NCBI RefSeq assembly: GCF_018446385.1
Contig: NC_056004.1
Coordinates: 33,114,492-33,178,491, forward strand
Length of the DNA: 64,000 nucleotides
Source of the DNA: Zingiber officinale
Lineage: Eukaryota; Streptophyta; Magnoliopsida; Zingiberales; Zingiberaceae
Direction of reading: 5' to 3'
Numbering within the stretch: position 1 is the stretch's first letter; each line of letters starts with the position of its first letter. The translations under genes and the position numbers were made by a program. Of this stretch, positions 46,321 through 57,469 are shown in pieces. Under the pieces are notes generated by a model. The model was not told the origin of the DNA. It did not search any database and saw only the letters and a list, made by a program, of their open reading frames with translations.

Positions 46321-47542
46321 TAAAATAAAAAAAAATCATATTTGTTTTTCTATTTACAAAACCATTGTTTTTATATTTACAAAACCATTATTTTTCTTTG
46401 ACCTTGCTATAGAAATGAAATCAATCATAACTTAACAAAATGAACAAAGTCATGACACATCAAAACTAGGTAAAGTATATATATATAGAGAGAGATAGAT
46501 ACATAGTGTACATAAAAACCAAGTACATAATTCCCAAAATGATGATACTGTCAACATGATTCAAACAAGATTTGAAGAAAATTAATATGTCCAGATTCGA
46601 AGATAGTTCCCAAAATGATAGATACATTGATTAACACAAACGTTAACCCAACATTATCTAGATTTGAAGATAATTGACATGTGAAACCAATCCATCTTCA
46701 GTTGAAACATCCACCTATCCATCTTCAGTTGGGTACCTCCATTCAATACCAACCTTCCAATTCTAACAAAAAGTAATTATAACAATCAGATATAACCAAT
46801 TTGGCATAATCAAACATGCAATATCATAGAGAAAAGTATCACCTAACAATTAAGAACTACTGAACACTGTACCATTGGTTATGTGATTACCAGTTCTGTG
46901 AATCAACTACTGCTAATAAGAAATTAGAAATCAACTCTTGCTAAACAGAAATCAGAAATGCATCAGTTATAGTAATCAGAAATGCATTACAATTTACTGT
47001 TTACTACAAATAAAGGGTTACATGTAGGTGAGGCAATTCCTGGTGACAGACAAGCTTCGCAAGCTACTTAAGCCAGTTGATCTTGGTGAGCCTAGGCACG
47101 CAGATCAACCAGTACAAAGTGAGATGGGCAATCCACTCAATTAAGCCTAGCTCAATAATGTCATCAAAGAGTTAATCAATAAGGTAGAGAATGAACATGG
47201 ATTAACAGAAAAATAAAATCTAAAAAAACTTATATTTATTTCAGATAATTTATGATCTATGAATCTAAATGCTTCATGGAATACACAATTGCAATTTTTC
47301 CCCAAAAGAGAGAAAAATATCATTTCATATTTGATATGAAGGAAACATGAAATGTCTTTCTTGTAAGTTGCAAACTGAGAAAGGAATTGGGCCAATTCAC
47401 AAGCAGGATTTTCCTAGTCTTTATGTGATCGAATATAAATTTGCATCGAAAAAGTTTTGCAGATATGCCACGAAAATAACAACACATTATTTATTATCTC
47501 AAAAAGGTTAAATGCCAAAAAAAATGTAGATAGACGAGTCAT
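46321..47542. other. CACTA interior, no gene seen
   Basis: AT-rich sequence with no convincing frame. A GA dinucleotide run lies near 46480. Confidence 0.6.
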
Positions 47543-48466
47543 TTAAAAATCAAATTTAGCCAAAGTTTCCATGGAACTGACGCAATGAAACCTTGAGAGA
47601 CATCTAACCAGAGGCAATGAATCCTCTTCCTCGTAGAACTTTGAGTATTGTTTGGAATCCATTAATGAATTCACTTCTCCATCGTTGCTCGATTTGACCT
47701 TTACGATCCAGCCATCCTCGAATGGACTTGCATTAACCTTTTACAAAGACAAATGATAGTATCTCAGTATTATCTAATTAATTAAGTGAATGCGTCACAG
47801 TTAAAAGACATGAATGTTAAGAAAAAAAAGAGCGTTCATAAAGTTTCAAGTATCAATCGAAAAGTACTTGAGAGTTGGCTATCTATCATAAATAGAAAGC
47901 TAAGAAGATACTTCTGGTAGTGACACACTAAGTAAACAATAACATAGCAATATATAATGCTTAGATTCTTAAAATCCTATAATTACATTCTAACACATGG
48001 AATATTCTGTTTTGACAACACATATGCTCATCTTCATTTCACATTCAGTATTGACTACTGCTTCTTTAGATGATAAAAAACAATAAAATGTGACAAGTAT
48101 GAAAAAATAAGAGTATTTATTTTATAGATTAATGAACAACTAATTTTTTAGAAACTCACCAACCTAGGAGAACCATGTAACTCAGTATTTCAATGATTAC
48201 CTTGATACTCTCAACTGCACCAAAATTTTTGCCCTACTTCACGTAGGAACCAACTTCTAGTAATGCAATATACACAACATCACCTAAATGATCCTGTAAG
48301 GAAACACCACATTGATCTTGAAATTAATAAGAAGATGACACTGATACTTGATGGAACTAATATGAAAATAAAATCACCTGAGCATGGTCAGTTATTCCTA
48401 TTGTTGCAGTAGAGCAATCAACTTTAACCCACTCATGTGTGTTAGCATATTTCAAATCTTTAATAA
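47543..48466 (-). pseudogene. GDCH: Captured glycine cleavage H-protein gene fragment with introns
   Basis: Three exon-like pieces on the minus strand match plant mitochondrial glycine decarboxylase H-protein. Piece A (48466-48378) reads [16 protein letters not shown] and GITDHAQ, with a TTACAG acceptor and a GT donor. Piece B (48293-48201) reads DHLGDVVYIALLEVG and FGAVESIK, with consensus splice ends and the lipoyl lysine as its last codon, but a TAG inside. Piece C (47737-47543) reads VNASPFEDGW.. and YSKFYEEED, followed by 16 extra codons to a TAA. The N-terminal targeting exon and the exon that follows the lipoyl lysine (ATSDVNSP.. region) are not found. Introns are kept, so the piece was copied from genomic DNA. 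The normal protein shuttles the aminomethyl group in photorespiration. Confidence 0.85.
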
Positions 48467-49067
48467 CTGTAAGCAAATAGTTTGAGTCTTGTACTTTAAA
48501 ATGACTATTTAATATAAGGAAAAGTTGCGAGGAGTGTATCGGCTCTCTTATACCCGTCCTTAAACTTCATTAGAAAGGTCAAATACATCATGCCACTAAA
48601 TTATTTAGATGTTATTTAGATCTTTATATTTAATCTTTAAACATATAGAATTTACAATGACTACTATCTCCATTTCCCCACATAAATTTTAAAAATGAAA
48701 CTTCCATAGCTTCTTATACTTCAGGATCTAAGGCTTCCAGAATAGATCATTCATCATCAAATACAATAAGTTCTTTTTTTCCTACTAGAAACAGTTGAAT
48801 CTTGCCATTAATGATGCATCTCCATGCTCTATTTTGCTCACATCCATATCAAAAATAAATTAACTAATGAAGAAAGAGATGAATCACCCATCACTATCAA
48901 ATTAGAAATAGCAACAAAATCTGGCCAGACCAACCTAGACTAAATTTCACAACTAGATCCAGAGGAGATTCACAAGTCGCAATAACATCATGCGATACGG
49001 ATCCAGAGGAGTAAAAAATCAAGAAGCAAATCTACCAAAGATGTCCCTTTTTCCGGGGGGGGGTCGA
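48467..49067. other. CACTA interior, no gene seen
   Basis: AT-rich sequence. It may include intron or upstream sequence of the captured gene, but no exon is recognisable. Confidence 0.5.
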
Positions 49068-49507
49068 GATTGTTCATTTCACCATCAACAAAGATCTCTA
49101 GAACATGAAACCAAGCGGAAAACTCTGAGGTTTCAGCAGATCAGAGACGTACCTATGGAGAAGGCGCTAGGGCAAGTGGAGATCTTGAGGTAGGAGGCGG
49201 CCCTCGAAGCCCACAACAACCTAGATGCCATTGTTATGATCTTGAGGTAGGACGATGCACACTGCTAGGAGGCCCAGCTACAATGCCAACGCCGTGGCCA
49301 TCATTGAAGATGGGTCCAAGGTGGTCGTCACCTTGATGATTGCATCCCACCTGCCTATCGAATCTTGGAGGAGGAAGGACGGAGATCGGCCAAGGGAGAA
49401 TGTCGGCGGAGGAGGGAGGAGAAGGGAGAAGAGAAGAGCCGGTTGGAGCAGTAAAAAAAAAAAGGATAGGAGGAGGTGATGAAGAGAGAGGGATTTGGAA
49501 AGACATA
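49068..49507. repeat. Duplicated 440-base block, copy 1
   Basis: The block from GATTGTTCATTTCACC to GGGATTTGGAAAGACATATA returns at 50253-50692 with almost no change. It is GC-rich and shows long frames on both strands (Pro/Ser-rich one way, Arg/Gly-rich the other). I do not recognise a protein in it. It could be a captured host fragment. Confidence 0.88.
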
Positions 49508-49752
49508 TAGGGTGCGTTTGGTTCAAGTTATCATGTATAACCTTGGTTATGTGATTACCAGGTAATCACATAACCAAGGTTATGGGGAATAAAATATAAC
49601 CAAATGTTATTTGGTTCAACTAGGTAATGCAACAAAAACTTATTTGTTTGAAGGTTTTAATGAATACCCTAGTTTAATATTTTACCGTATTACCCTCAGT
49701 TACAAAACTAACTATACATAATAATAATAATTAAAAAAACATAAAAAAATAA

Positions 49753-49784
<32 letters not shown>

Positions 49785-50252
49785 TATTTTTTTATGTTTT
49801 TTTACTTTTTTTTTCCTATATATTTTTTTACTTTTTTATGTGTTTTTTTATTTTTTAATGTTTTTATATTTTTATATTATTTATATTTATATTTTTTTTA
49901 TTTTTTTAATTTTAATTTTTATTTATTTATTTTATTTTTTATTTTAAAATTTTTTAAAAATTTTTTGTTTTTGTTTTATTTTTTAAAAAAATTTCAAATT
50001 TTTTAAAAAATTTTAAATTCTTAAAAATTTTAAATTTTTAAAAAATTTTCAATTTTTAAAAATTTTTATTTTTTATTTTTTAAAATTATTTATTTTTTTA
50101 AAAAAAAAAATTTAATTTTTTTTAAACATTTTTACATTTTTTAATATATTTTTTACATTTTTTCTCTTTTTTTTCATGTTTTTTCTTATCGGAGGGTATT
50201 TTTGGTAAATAAAATTCGTTAACCCCGGAATCAAGAAAAACCTTAGCTTTCT
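49508..50252. other. AT-rich spacer between the duplicated blocks with hairpins
   Basis: It starts GGGTGCGTTTGGTTCAAG, a start common in plant MITEs. A hairpin with arms ATAACCTTGGTTATGTGATTA (and complement) is at about 49531-49585. A second, AT-only palindrome lies at about 49731-49804. From 49790 to 50180 the strand is T-rich low-complexity. A matching terminal inverted repeat at the other end was not found. Confidence 0.55.
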
Positions 50253-50692
50253 GATTGTTCATTTCACCATCAACAAAGATCTCTAGAACATGAAACCAAG
50301 CGGAAAACTCTGAGGTTTCAGCAGATCAGAGACGTACCTATGGAGAAGGCGCTAGGGCAAGTGGAGATCTTGAGGTAGGAGGCGGCCCTCGAAGCCCACA
50401 ACAACCTAGATGCCATTGTTATGATCTTGAGGTAGGACGATGCACACTGCTAGGAGGCCCAGCTACAATGCCAACGCCGTGGCCATCATTGAAGATGGGT
50501 CCAAGGTGGTCGTCACCTTGATGATTGCATCCCACCTGCCTATCGAATCTTGGAGGAGGAAGGACGGAGATCGGCCAAGGGAGAATGTCGGCGGAGGAGG
50601 GAGGAGAAGGGAGAAGAGAAGAGCCGGTTGGAGCAGTAAAAAAAAAAGGATAGGAGGAGGTGATGAAGAGAGAGGGATTTGGAAAGACATAT
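50253..50692. repeat. Duplicated 440-base block, copy 2
   Basis: Counterpart of 49068-49507. The copies differ by very few bases, mainly the length of an A run. Confidence 0.88.
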
Positions 50693-50794
50693 AATAGGGT
50701 TTTGGATGGTTTAGGCATAAAAATAAGAGGGAAAAGAAAAACACGGTGGGAAAAAATTAAGACGGAAGAGAAAAACAGTGAAAGAAAAAAAATG

Positions 50795-51012
50795 CTACAA
50801 TATAATAGACAACGCTTTTTAAAAAAGTGTTGTCTTTGATCCCAAAAAATAACTAATAGATAACGCTTATTTGAAAAAGCGTTGTCTTTGATAAGAATAA
50901 AAAAACTTAGACAACGCTTTCCACTAAAAGCATTGTAGAAAAAAAAAAGACAACGCTTTTTGTAAAAAGCGTTGTCTTTTAAGTGTTGTCTATTAGCTTT
51001 TTTCTTGTAGTG
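50795..51012. repeat. Right subterminal repeats of the CACTA element
   Basis: Four paired motifs of ACAACGCTTT..AAAGCGTTGTC type stand before the terminal TTCTTGTAGTG. Confidence 0.85.
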
Positions 51013-51015
51013 ATG

Positions 51016-52227
51016 GCAAGGGGGAATCCTCCAAGGTTAGAGAAGAGTCATATGCTAGGGTGGCATATGACTATAGTAAGGAGAGATCAAGTAATAGCAA
51101 GGTAAAGCCATTTAAGGACAAGGAGAGATCAACCAAAGACAATGGAAAGTCTAAGGTTGAGAACAAAAAGAAGGTCAAATGAGTTGACCAATCGTCACTC
51201 GAGATGCACCATTATGACCTCATATTTTTAGATGAGTCACTAGGGAGGTAGCTAGGGTTATGAGCTTTAGAAGGAGCTTAAAGAGCCAAGTTGAGATCCA
51301 TGGTAAATGGATCTTAAGTGGACCTTGCTTGGAATTCTGGATGGGTCATGAAATGTGCCAAAGGGGTTAGAGATGGACTTGAGTCTCTAATCTAATTGGT
51401 TGACACATTTGGGATTAGTTATCATGCAAAAAATATGAAATGAGATTCATATTGCATGAAAATTAGTTTTAGATGCATAGATACCATATAAACTAATATT
51501 AGGGATACATTATGATTTACTATGGGCAAATACATCAAGAGAAAGTTAAAACTAGGATTTTAGGTTAAGATTTAATTAAACCATTTAGATAGTTTTAGAT
51601 TTTAGGTCAATCTTGGGATCCATGATAGATATATTTTTGAATATATTTTTCTTAAGTAGACAATGGTAAAACAGACATCTCCATAAAATTTGAAAATTTT
51701 TAAAGGTCTGTAAAATTTCTGGTGCATTTCTGAAATTGAGATTAGAAATATAGTTTGGGCGAAATATGGTGTCAGTCGACTGGAAACATTGTTCATCGAA
51801 TACAGAATGGTTCTGTGAAATTGTTTCAATGAGGCAAGTTGACTGGGGTCTAGGGCAGTCGACTGATACAATCTGATCTTGGTTTTCAGCCATAGAAAAT
51901 GACCAAATGGGGAGTATACATGTATGTAATCTTATGAGGGATTAATACATAATGATTATGATCATTAGAGATATAAGAGTATAATAATTGGGATATTGTT
52001 GGAGCTCTTTTTGATGTGTGGCAAAGGGGGAGAAGTTTAGGTTTAAGTAGGAAACCTAAATACTTTTGCTGGAAATCCTAGCTGAAGGGGGGGGCTTAGG
52101 TGAAGGAGGAGCCTAGATTTGGGTTCCATTACTTATGCATAAGTGATTGCATATTTTGTTAGAATGTTTATTGCATTATATGTTTCCCTAACTTAAACTG
52201 GTTGCCAAACATCAAAAAGGGGGAGAT
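51016..52227 (+). mobile_element. Rest of the two-knuckle copia element, up to the purine tract
   Basis: Gag-tail-like sequence (to about 51185) is followed by a non-coding interior without pol motifs. CAGTCGACTG palindromes occur at 51770-51870. The purine tract AAAAAGGGGGAGAT ends at 52227, directly before the LTR. Confidence 0.7.
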
Positions 52228-53400
52228 TGTTGAAGCAATTGATATAACCCTATGTTTTGATGTTTGAACAAATGTTTAAGTTATGTTTATTATTGTATTT
52301 GATATGAGCTTGTGAGTATGCAACATGCAGGTACAATAAGGAAAGCCCAAGTGAGATCTTGGAAAAGGTAAAGTCCAAGAGTGAGTTTTAGCAGTATAAG
52401 TCTAAGTGTGTAGTCTTGGCAATGTAAGACTTGGCAATGATGAAAATTGAGGCTGAAGGAAGTTCTTGAAGCAAGTCGTGAAGGATGGGGAAGTATCCAA
52501 GGGACACAACGTTCATGGAGGAGGCTAGAAGGCAAGGCTATGAGAAGACCCGACAACAAAGACAAAGCCGAAGAAAGCATCTTGAAGGCAAGACGTGAAG
52601 GATAGGAAAACATCCGAAGGATGTAAGGCTGATGGAAGATGGATAGAAGGCAAGGTCGAGGTTGTGTGGATGAGGACGAGCGCATGAGAGATTGTACTCT
52701 GAGTAAAATCTTAGGTTTAAGGTTTTACCAATTGACTGACATCTAGACTAGTTAACTATGGCAGGGCATAGAATATTTCTGTACCTGACGGCTGTGAAAA
52801 CCAGTCTACTGGTACTATAGCCAGTCGACTGTTACTGTAGCTAATTGATTGGTACACTGCAGCAATCGACTGATAAAGAGTCTTTGGCAGAATTGCAAAT
52901 TTTATGGAGTGTCGTTGGCCAACACCAATCGACTAGTGCAAGGACCGATCGACTGATAATAGTAAAAGCAACTTGCTGATTTCCCCATGCTCTATATAAT
53001 GGAGCTTGAGATGACTGGTCTTGGTGACAAAATTAGAGGTAGTTATCTCCTAATTAGAGTCTCCCAAGCCCTCAAGTTCAATCCAAGTGTGATCAAGTTT
53101 GTGGCGAGATTTCTCCATTGAGAAAGAGGATTGTGTTAGTTGGATTTTGCCAGGGAATCATCCACCAATGGATAGGGATCGTCCACCTTACGGATAGTCG
53201 TAGAGTAGGAGAATCATCTTCAAACCACATTAAATGAAATATATCGTTAGGTTTTGTTCTTATTGTTTATTGTCTTCTAGGGTTAGCTTTTGTTTTATAC
53301 TTGCTATTTTGTATTTTCGCTGTGCTAACAAATGTAGGAAGCGAACGTAAATGATGATTGTCTATTCACCCCCCTCTAGCCGGCGTCAAAGGTCCCAACA
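52228..53400 (+). repeat. 3' LTR of the two-knuckle copia element
   Basis: It begins TGTTGAAGCAATTG and ends GGTCCCAACA, 1173 bases. A group of CCAGTCGACTGG-type palindromes (52735-52950) leads into CTATATAATGG (52992-53002). Its far end differs from the 5' LTR end at 44610. Confidence 0.8.
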
Positions 53401-54059
53401 AGGGAAGCACGGATCGACCTAAAACTGATCTTTGAAGAAGGTGACATAGCCAAGAGGAGGAGGATGAGGATGGTCTTGAGGGTCAGGAAGGAGAATGTGA
53501 AAGCTTTTAGGGATCTATAGTGATAAATGGACCATCTCAAGGTCGTAATTTTCAAAATTAGAATTGGTGGATGTGTGCCACGGGGTGAAGGTTTCTTGGG
53601 CCATGGGTGGATGAAAAAGAGAGGCAGAAAGATTGGAAATAGCACTTACTAGGAGAATTGCAAGAAAAGGAGCGTGGTCTGTAGGAGTCATTGAAGAAGA
53701 AAGCTGAAGAGGATAAGGAACGAATGGAATACTTCTTGGGATGTTTAGGGTTTCTAACAAGGGCCCTGAGATATCTTTCAAGCCTAGCCGTTTGATCAAA
53801 ATAGCTTGATTAGTCACAATTGTTGGATTAGAGGAGGTAAATCACCAGCAATTGGTACGAAAATGTGTGCATCAGCTGTTGCAACCTAGAAAGGGGAGTT
53901 GGTGGGACACATGGTAGTTGCCCATAAAACGATATTTATGATGGACAAGACAATCGAATCATTTCACTAATACACTCTCACACGTATCATCGACGTTTTA
54001 CCTTGCATTTCAAATGTCTGACACGTATCTTTCCGAGAAAGATAATGTTAACAGTGACA
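53401..54059. other. Unassigned sequence
   Basis: Minus-strand frames of about 100 codons occur here but have no motif I know. Probably repeat-derived. Confidence 0.4.
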
Positions 54060-55330
54060 TTAGGGGTCGATGGCTAGAGTCACCAGCTGATCGGACAATC
54101 AGATGATGGTAGGAATCGAGTCAAGCCAGTCGGTCATGAACCTCTTTCAACTAGACTTGAAGGGCAGGCTTATGATACAACGCGTTGTGAGTAACCCCAA
54201 AAGTAATGCGTGGTCGATAGTCAAGATGATGTGATAGTCAAAGGCAAGGCGATGTGGCGATCAAAGGTAAGGTGATGTGGTAGTCTCATAGGCAAGGCTC
54301 TCAACATAAATCCAGACAACCCTAGAGCTGGTATGAAGGGCACAACCCCCCACTTCTCATGGGAAAGGCTCCCAACATAAACCCAGGCTACTCTAGAGAT
54401 GGCTAGATCTACGGGGCTAAGGTCTCCACTTTTTATGGGTAAGGCTCCCAGCATAAACCCGGACAACCCTATAGCTGCCTAAACCTACGAGGCTCAGCTC
54501 CCTACTTCTTGTGGGAAATACTCTCAACATAAACTCAGGCGGTTCTAGAGCTAGCCGGACCTCCGAAGCTCAACTCTCCACTTTTCATGGGCAAGGCTCC
54601 TAATGCGTACTTCTGTGGCTTAGCTCCCCACTTCTCATGGGAAAGGCTCCCAATACATACCTCTGGGTTCAGTTCTCTACTTCTCATGGGTAAGACTCCC
54701 AACACATATCTCCGAGGCTCAGCTCCCCACTTCTCATGGGCATGATTTTCAGTATAAACCCGATCAGTCCCAGAGCTGATTGGACTTCCTCTAAGAGACA
54801 ACATTATCAGAGAATCACAATAACCTATCAGAGACTAACTGTTACTTGTCAAAGAATATTCTTCTACTTTGACACATAATCGTAATGGAACCATCCTTTG
54901 CCTATGAGAGGATTGTCATACATCTTCCACCACTCAGCATATTCTGACACCTGATATTTTTTGATACCTTGTTATTGCGGAGGTTATGAGAGATAGTATA
55001 AAAAGGGATCCTCTCCATTGGTCAGATACACGCACACACGCATCCATATTATTGTTCTGCTATTCATCTATTTCTCCATTTTCGCCCGGATACTGTTTTG
55101 ACTTGACCGTCGAAGTGCCTGTGTCGGGGACCTCTTCCCTGGTTCTCGCTCTAACGTTCCGGTTGGCCTGTCTATGGTGTGCATAGGTCCGTTGGTCTCA
55201 GCTCGAAGTCTTTCTTCCGTCAACACTCCTACCATCTCACTGACTGTCCATTTACTCAGCTTTTGGATGGGATCGTCATCCATAATGAAATGGTCAACTT
55301 TAAGTTGGTGCAACCCCACGGTAGAGGGCA
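54060..55330 (+). mobile_element. Gypsy-LTR-like block with degenerate repeats
   Basis: A degenerate repeat array (54270-54780) is followed by a TATA box AGTATAAAAAGGG (54995-55007). A leader follows with GTGTCGGGGACCTCTTCCC and CTAACGTTCCGGTTGGCCTG, the style of gypsy LTR R-U5 regions. The borders and target duplication could not be fixed. Confidence 0.5.
54270..54780. repeat. Degenerate repeat CTCCCCACTTCTCATGGGNAAGGCTCCCA
   Basis: About eight diverged copies occur, spaced 45-85 bases, several followed by ACATAAACCCGG and an AGAGCTG..GG segment. Confidence 0.8.
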
Positions 55331-57469
55331 ATATAATCTACTTCATTCTTCTGGGTTATAGTCAGGAACATATGAGCTATGACCGAATATTTCTGAAATC
55401 CAATCAACCGAAGGACCCAAGAATTTCATGCCAGATCCTAATCCAATCTCTGCCCATATACCTGGCTCGAGTCCTGCTCAACCTTCAAGCCCTGCAAACT
55501 ACAACAATCACATCCACCTGCTCTTGAAGTTGTGTCTGGTGCCTTTATCTCTGAAGAAGTTCAAACTTGTAAGTTCTAGCAATGGTTTAAGTGTTTAACT
55601 CATTGACCATACTGTATAATGAAGGTTTAGCAGCTATTGGAGGATCTACTGCAAATCCATCTAAAGATAGGTAAATTAAAGAAGAAGCAAGTTTATTACA
55701 CATTGATCAGACTCTTGAGCTTTTCTTTAATATTACGAAGGAAGAAGCAAGTTTATCATTACGAAGGACCTATGGCCAATTTGAGCTAATGATTTTTGTT
55801 ATATGAAAACAATAAATAATCTCACACTTGTAGACAAGCACATGGGGTAGATATATTGTAAATGACTCATTATACGTGACTTTGATGAGACTTTCATTAC
55901 TATAATCTCATAAAAGGACCGACATATTTTGATATATATTTAGGTGGCGTTTGGTTAGGTGACATGTTTGATCGTCTTTTAAAAAAAAATGCATATGCTC
56001 TCACTGTTAAGTGTTGGGTGTGATGCAAATCTCATGATGATAAGAGAATTGCACTGCATGACAAGGGTTTAGGACACCTTCATTTCAAGCACGGGTTCTC
56101 CAATTAATTCTGTATCTGAAAAACTATATATTTAGAACATGATACTGCAAACTATAAGTGAAATACAATAGTTTAATGAGAACAAATTAGTTTCAATCAC
56201 GTTCATTTTATCTTGTTTAATGAAATTGATTTGATTTGAAAAACAATACTCGTGTTCATCTTCACTTTATGAATAAAATAGGAGATATAAAAAAATTGAC
56301 ATTTTACTAGTAAATTTTAGGATTTCTCATTTCACATATTTAACTTTTATAATATTAAAATCACACCGTGCATTCTTACTATACTCCACCTCCTTCTTTC
56401 ATGAATAATTACATAGATTTATATGCGCGTTTAAAAATTTATTACATAAGTTTACTCAATTACATGTCTCTAATTCATTACTCTCAATTATGTTGTCAAA
56501 TTTTGATATGGGGGTAGACTTCTAAAAGTACAATAATTTTTATTTGAAATCATTTAGAATTTTCTAAATCCATCAATTAATTTCGATGAAACTAACTAAT
56601 GGATTTAAAAAAAAAAATTAAATAACTTTAAATCAAAATTAATGTACTTCTCGAAGCTTCCTTAATATATCGATACTTATAAATTTGAATTTAATCTCGT
56701 AAATTAAGGGTAGTAAATTTTTAAATTTGTAAAGACTTGATAAAGTTTATAACAAACTCATTATAAGATTTAGGATAATAATACTCACTAATCAATAGCA
56801 TCAATAGATTCCTAGAACTCGTCTAATTAAAAAAAATATCAAAATTTTAAATGGTGAAATTCATCAAATAATTTTGTCTGAACCTAAGACTTAGAGAACT
56901 CTGAATCATTTAAAATAAAAATTATTTATGCTCTCAAATAGAGTAAATTGAGAACAATGAACTTTTAATCTTACAAACACTTGATAGAATTTATCATAAA
57001 GTTTAGGATAATTATTTTTATTAACTAATATCATTAATGAATTCCTAAGATTTCTTATTTTAAAAAAATATCAAAATTTTAAATTTTCAAATAGTATAGA
57101 ATGAAACTTGCTAAAGGACATAAAGAATTTTAAATTATTTCAAAATAAAATCAATACTCCTGAACCTTTTTTTAAATATATCTATGCCTTCAGCTCTAAA
57201 TTCTGACCGTATAAATTTAGAATAGTTAGTTTTTGAATGGATAGAACTAAGATTTAAAAGTAAGGTATTGCTAAACGGTTAGAATCTGGCCAGCTAGAAT
57301 ATATACATGCATGTATATGCATGTACCTACAAACTTGAAAAGGAGCAGGGGTATAATCCTGCATGATTTTAATATTATAAAAATTACATATTAGAAATAA
57401 AAAATTTCTAAACCTACATTAGCGGTTCAATAAAATACCGAAAAAAAAATAAGAGCCATGGATGACTTT
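55331..57469. other. AT-rich intergenic DNA
   Basis: No convincing gene. A short open piece at about 55430-55570 has a Pro/Ser/Asn-rich reading and may be a relic. The rest is AT-rich without recognisable motifs. Confidence 0.55.

Larger units (their letters stand above)
46064..51012. mobile_element. CACTA (En/Spm-type) DNA transposon, non-autonomous, with captured gene piece
   Basis: The ends are CACTACAAGAAAAAA (46064) and, inverted, TTTTTTCTTGTAGTG (51012). ATG is duplicated at 46061-46063 and 51013-51015, the three-base target duplication of CACTA elements. Both ends carry subterminal ACAACGCTTT / AAAGCGTTGT repeats. I find no transposase frame. The interior holds H-protein exons on the minus strand and a 440-base duplicated block. 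Confidence 0.92.

Noticed and set aside
49794..50006. 70-codon Phe/Tyr/Leu-rich frame that looks like a membrane protein
   Set aside because: T-rich low-complexity DNA always gives such a translation. No other sign of a gene.
55174..55527. 117-codon frame
   Set aside because: It runs across the end of a gypsy-like leader into intergenic DNA and has no domain signature.
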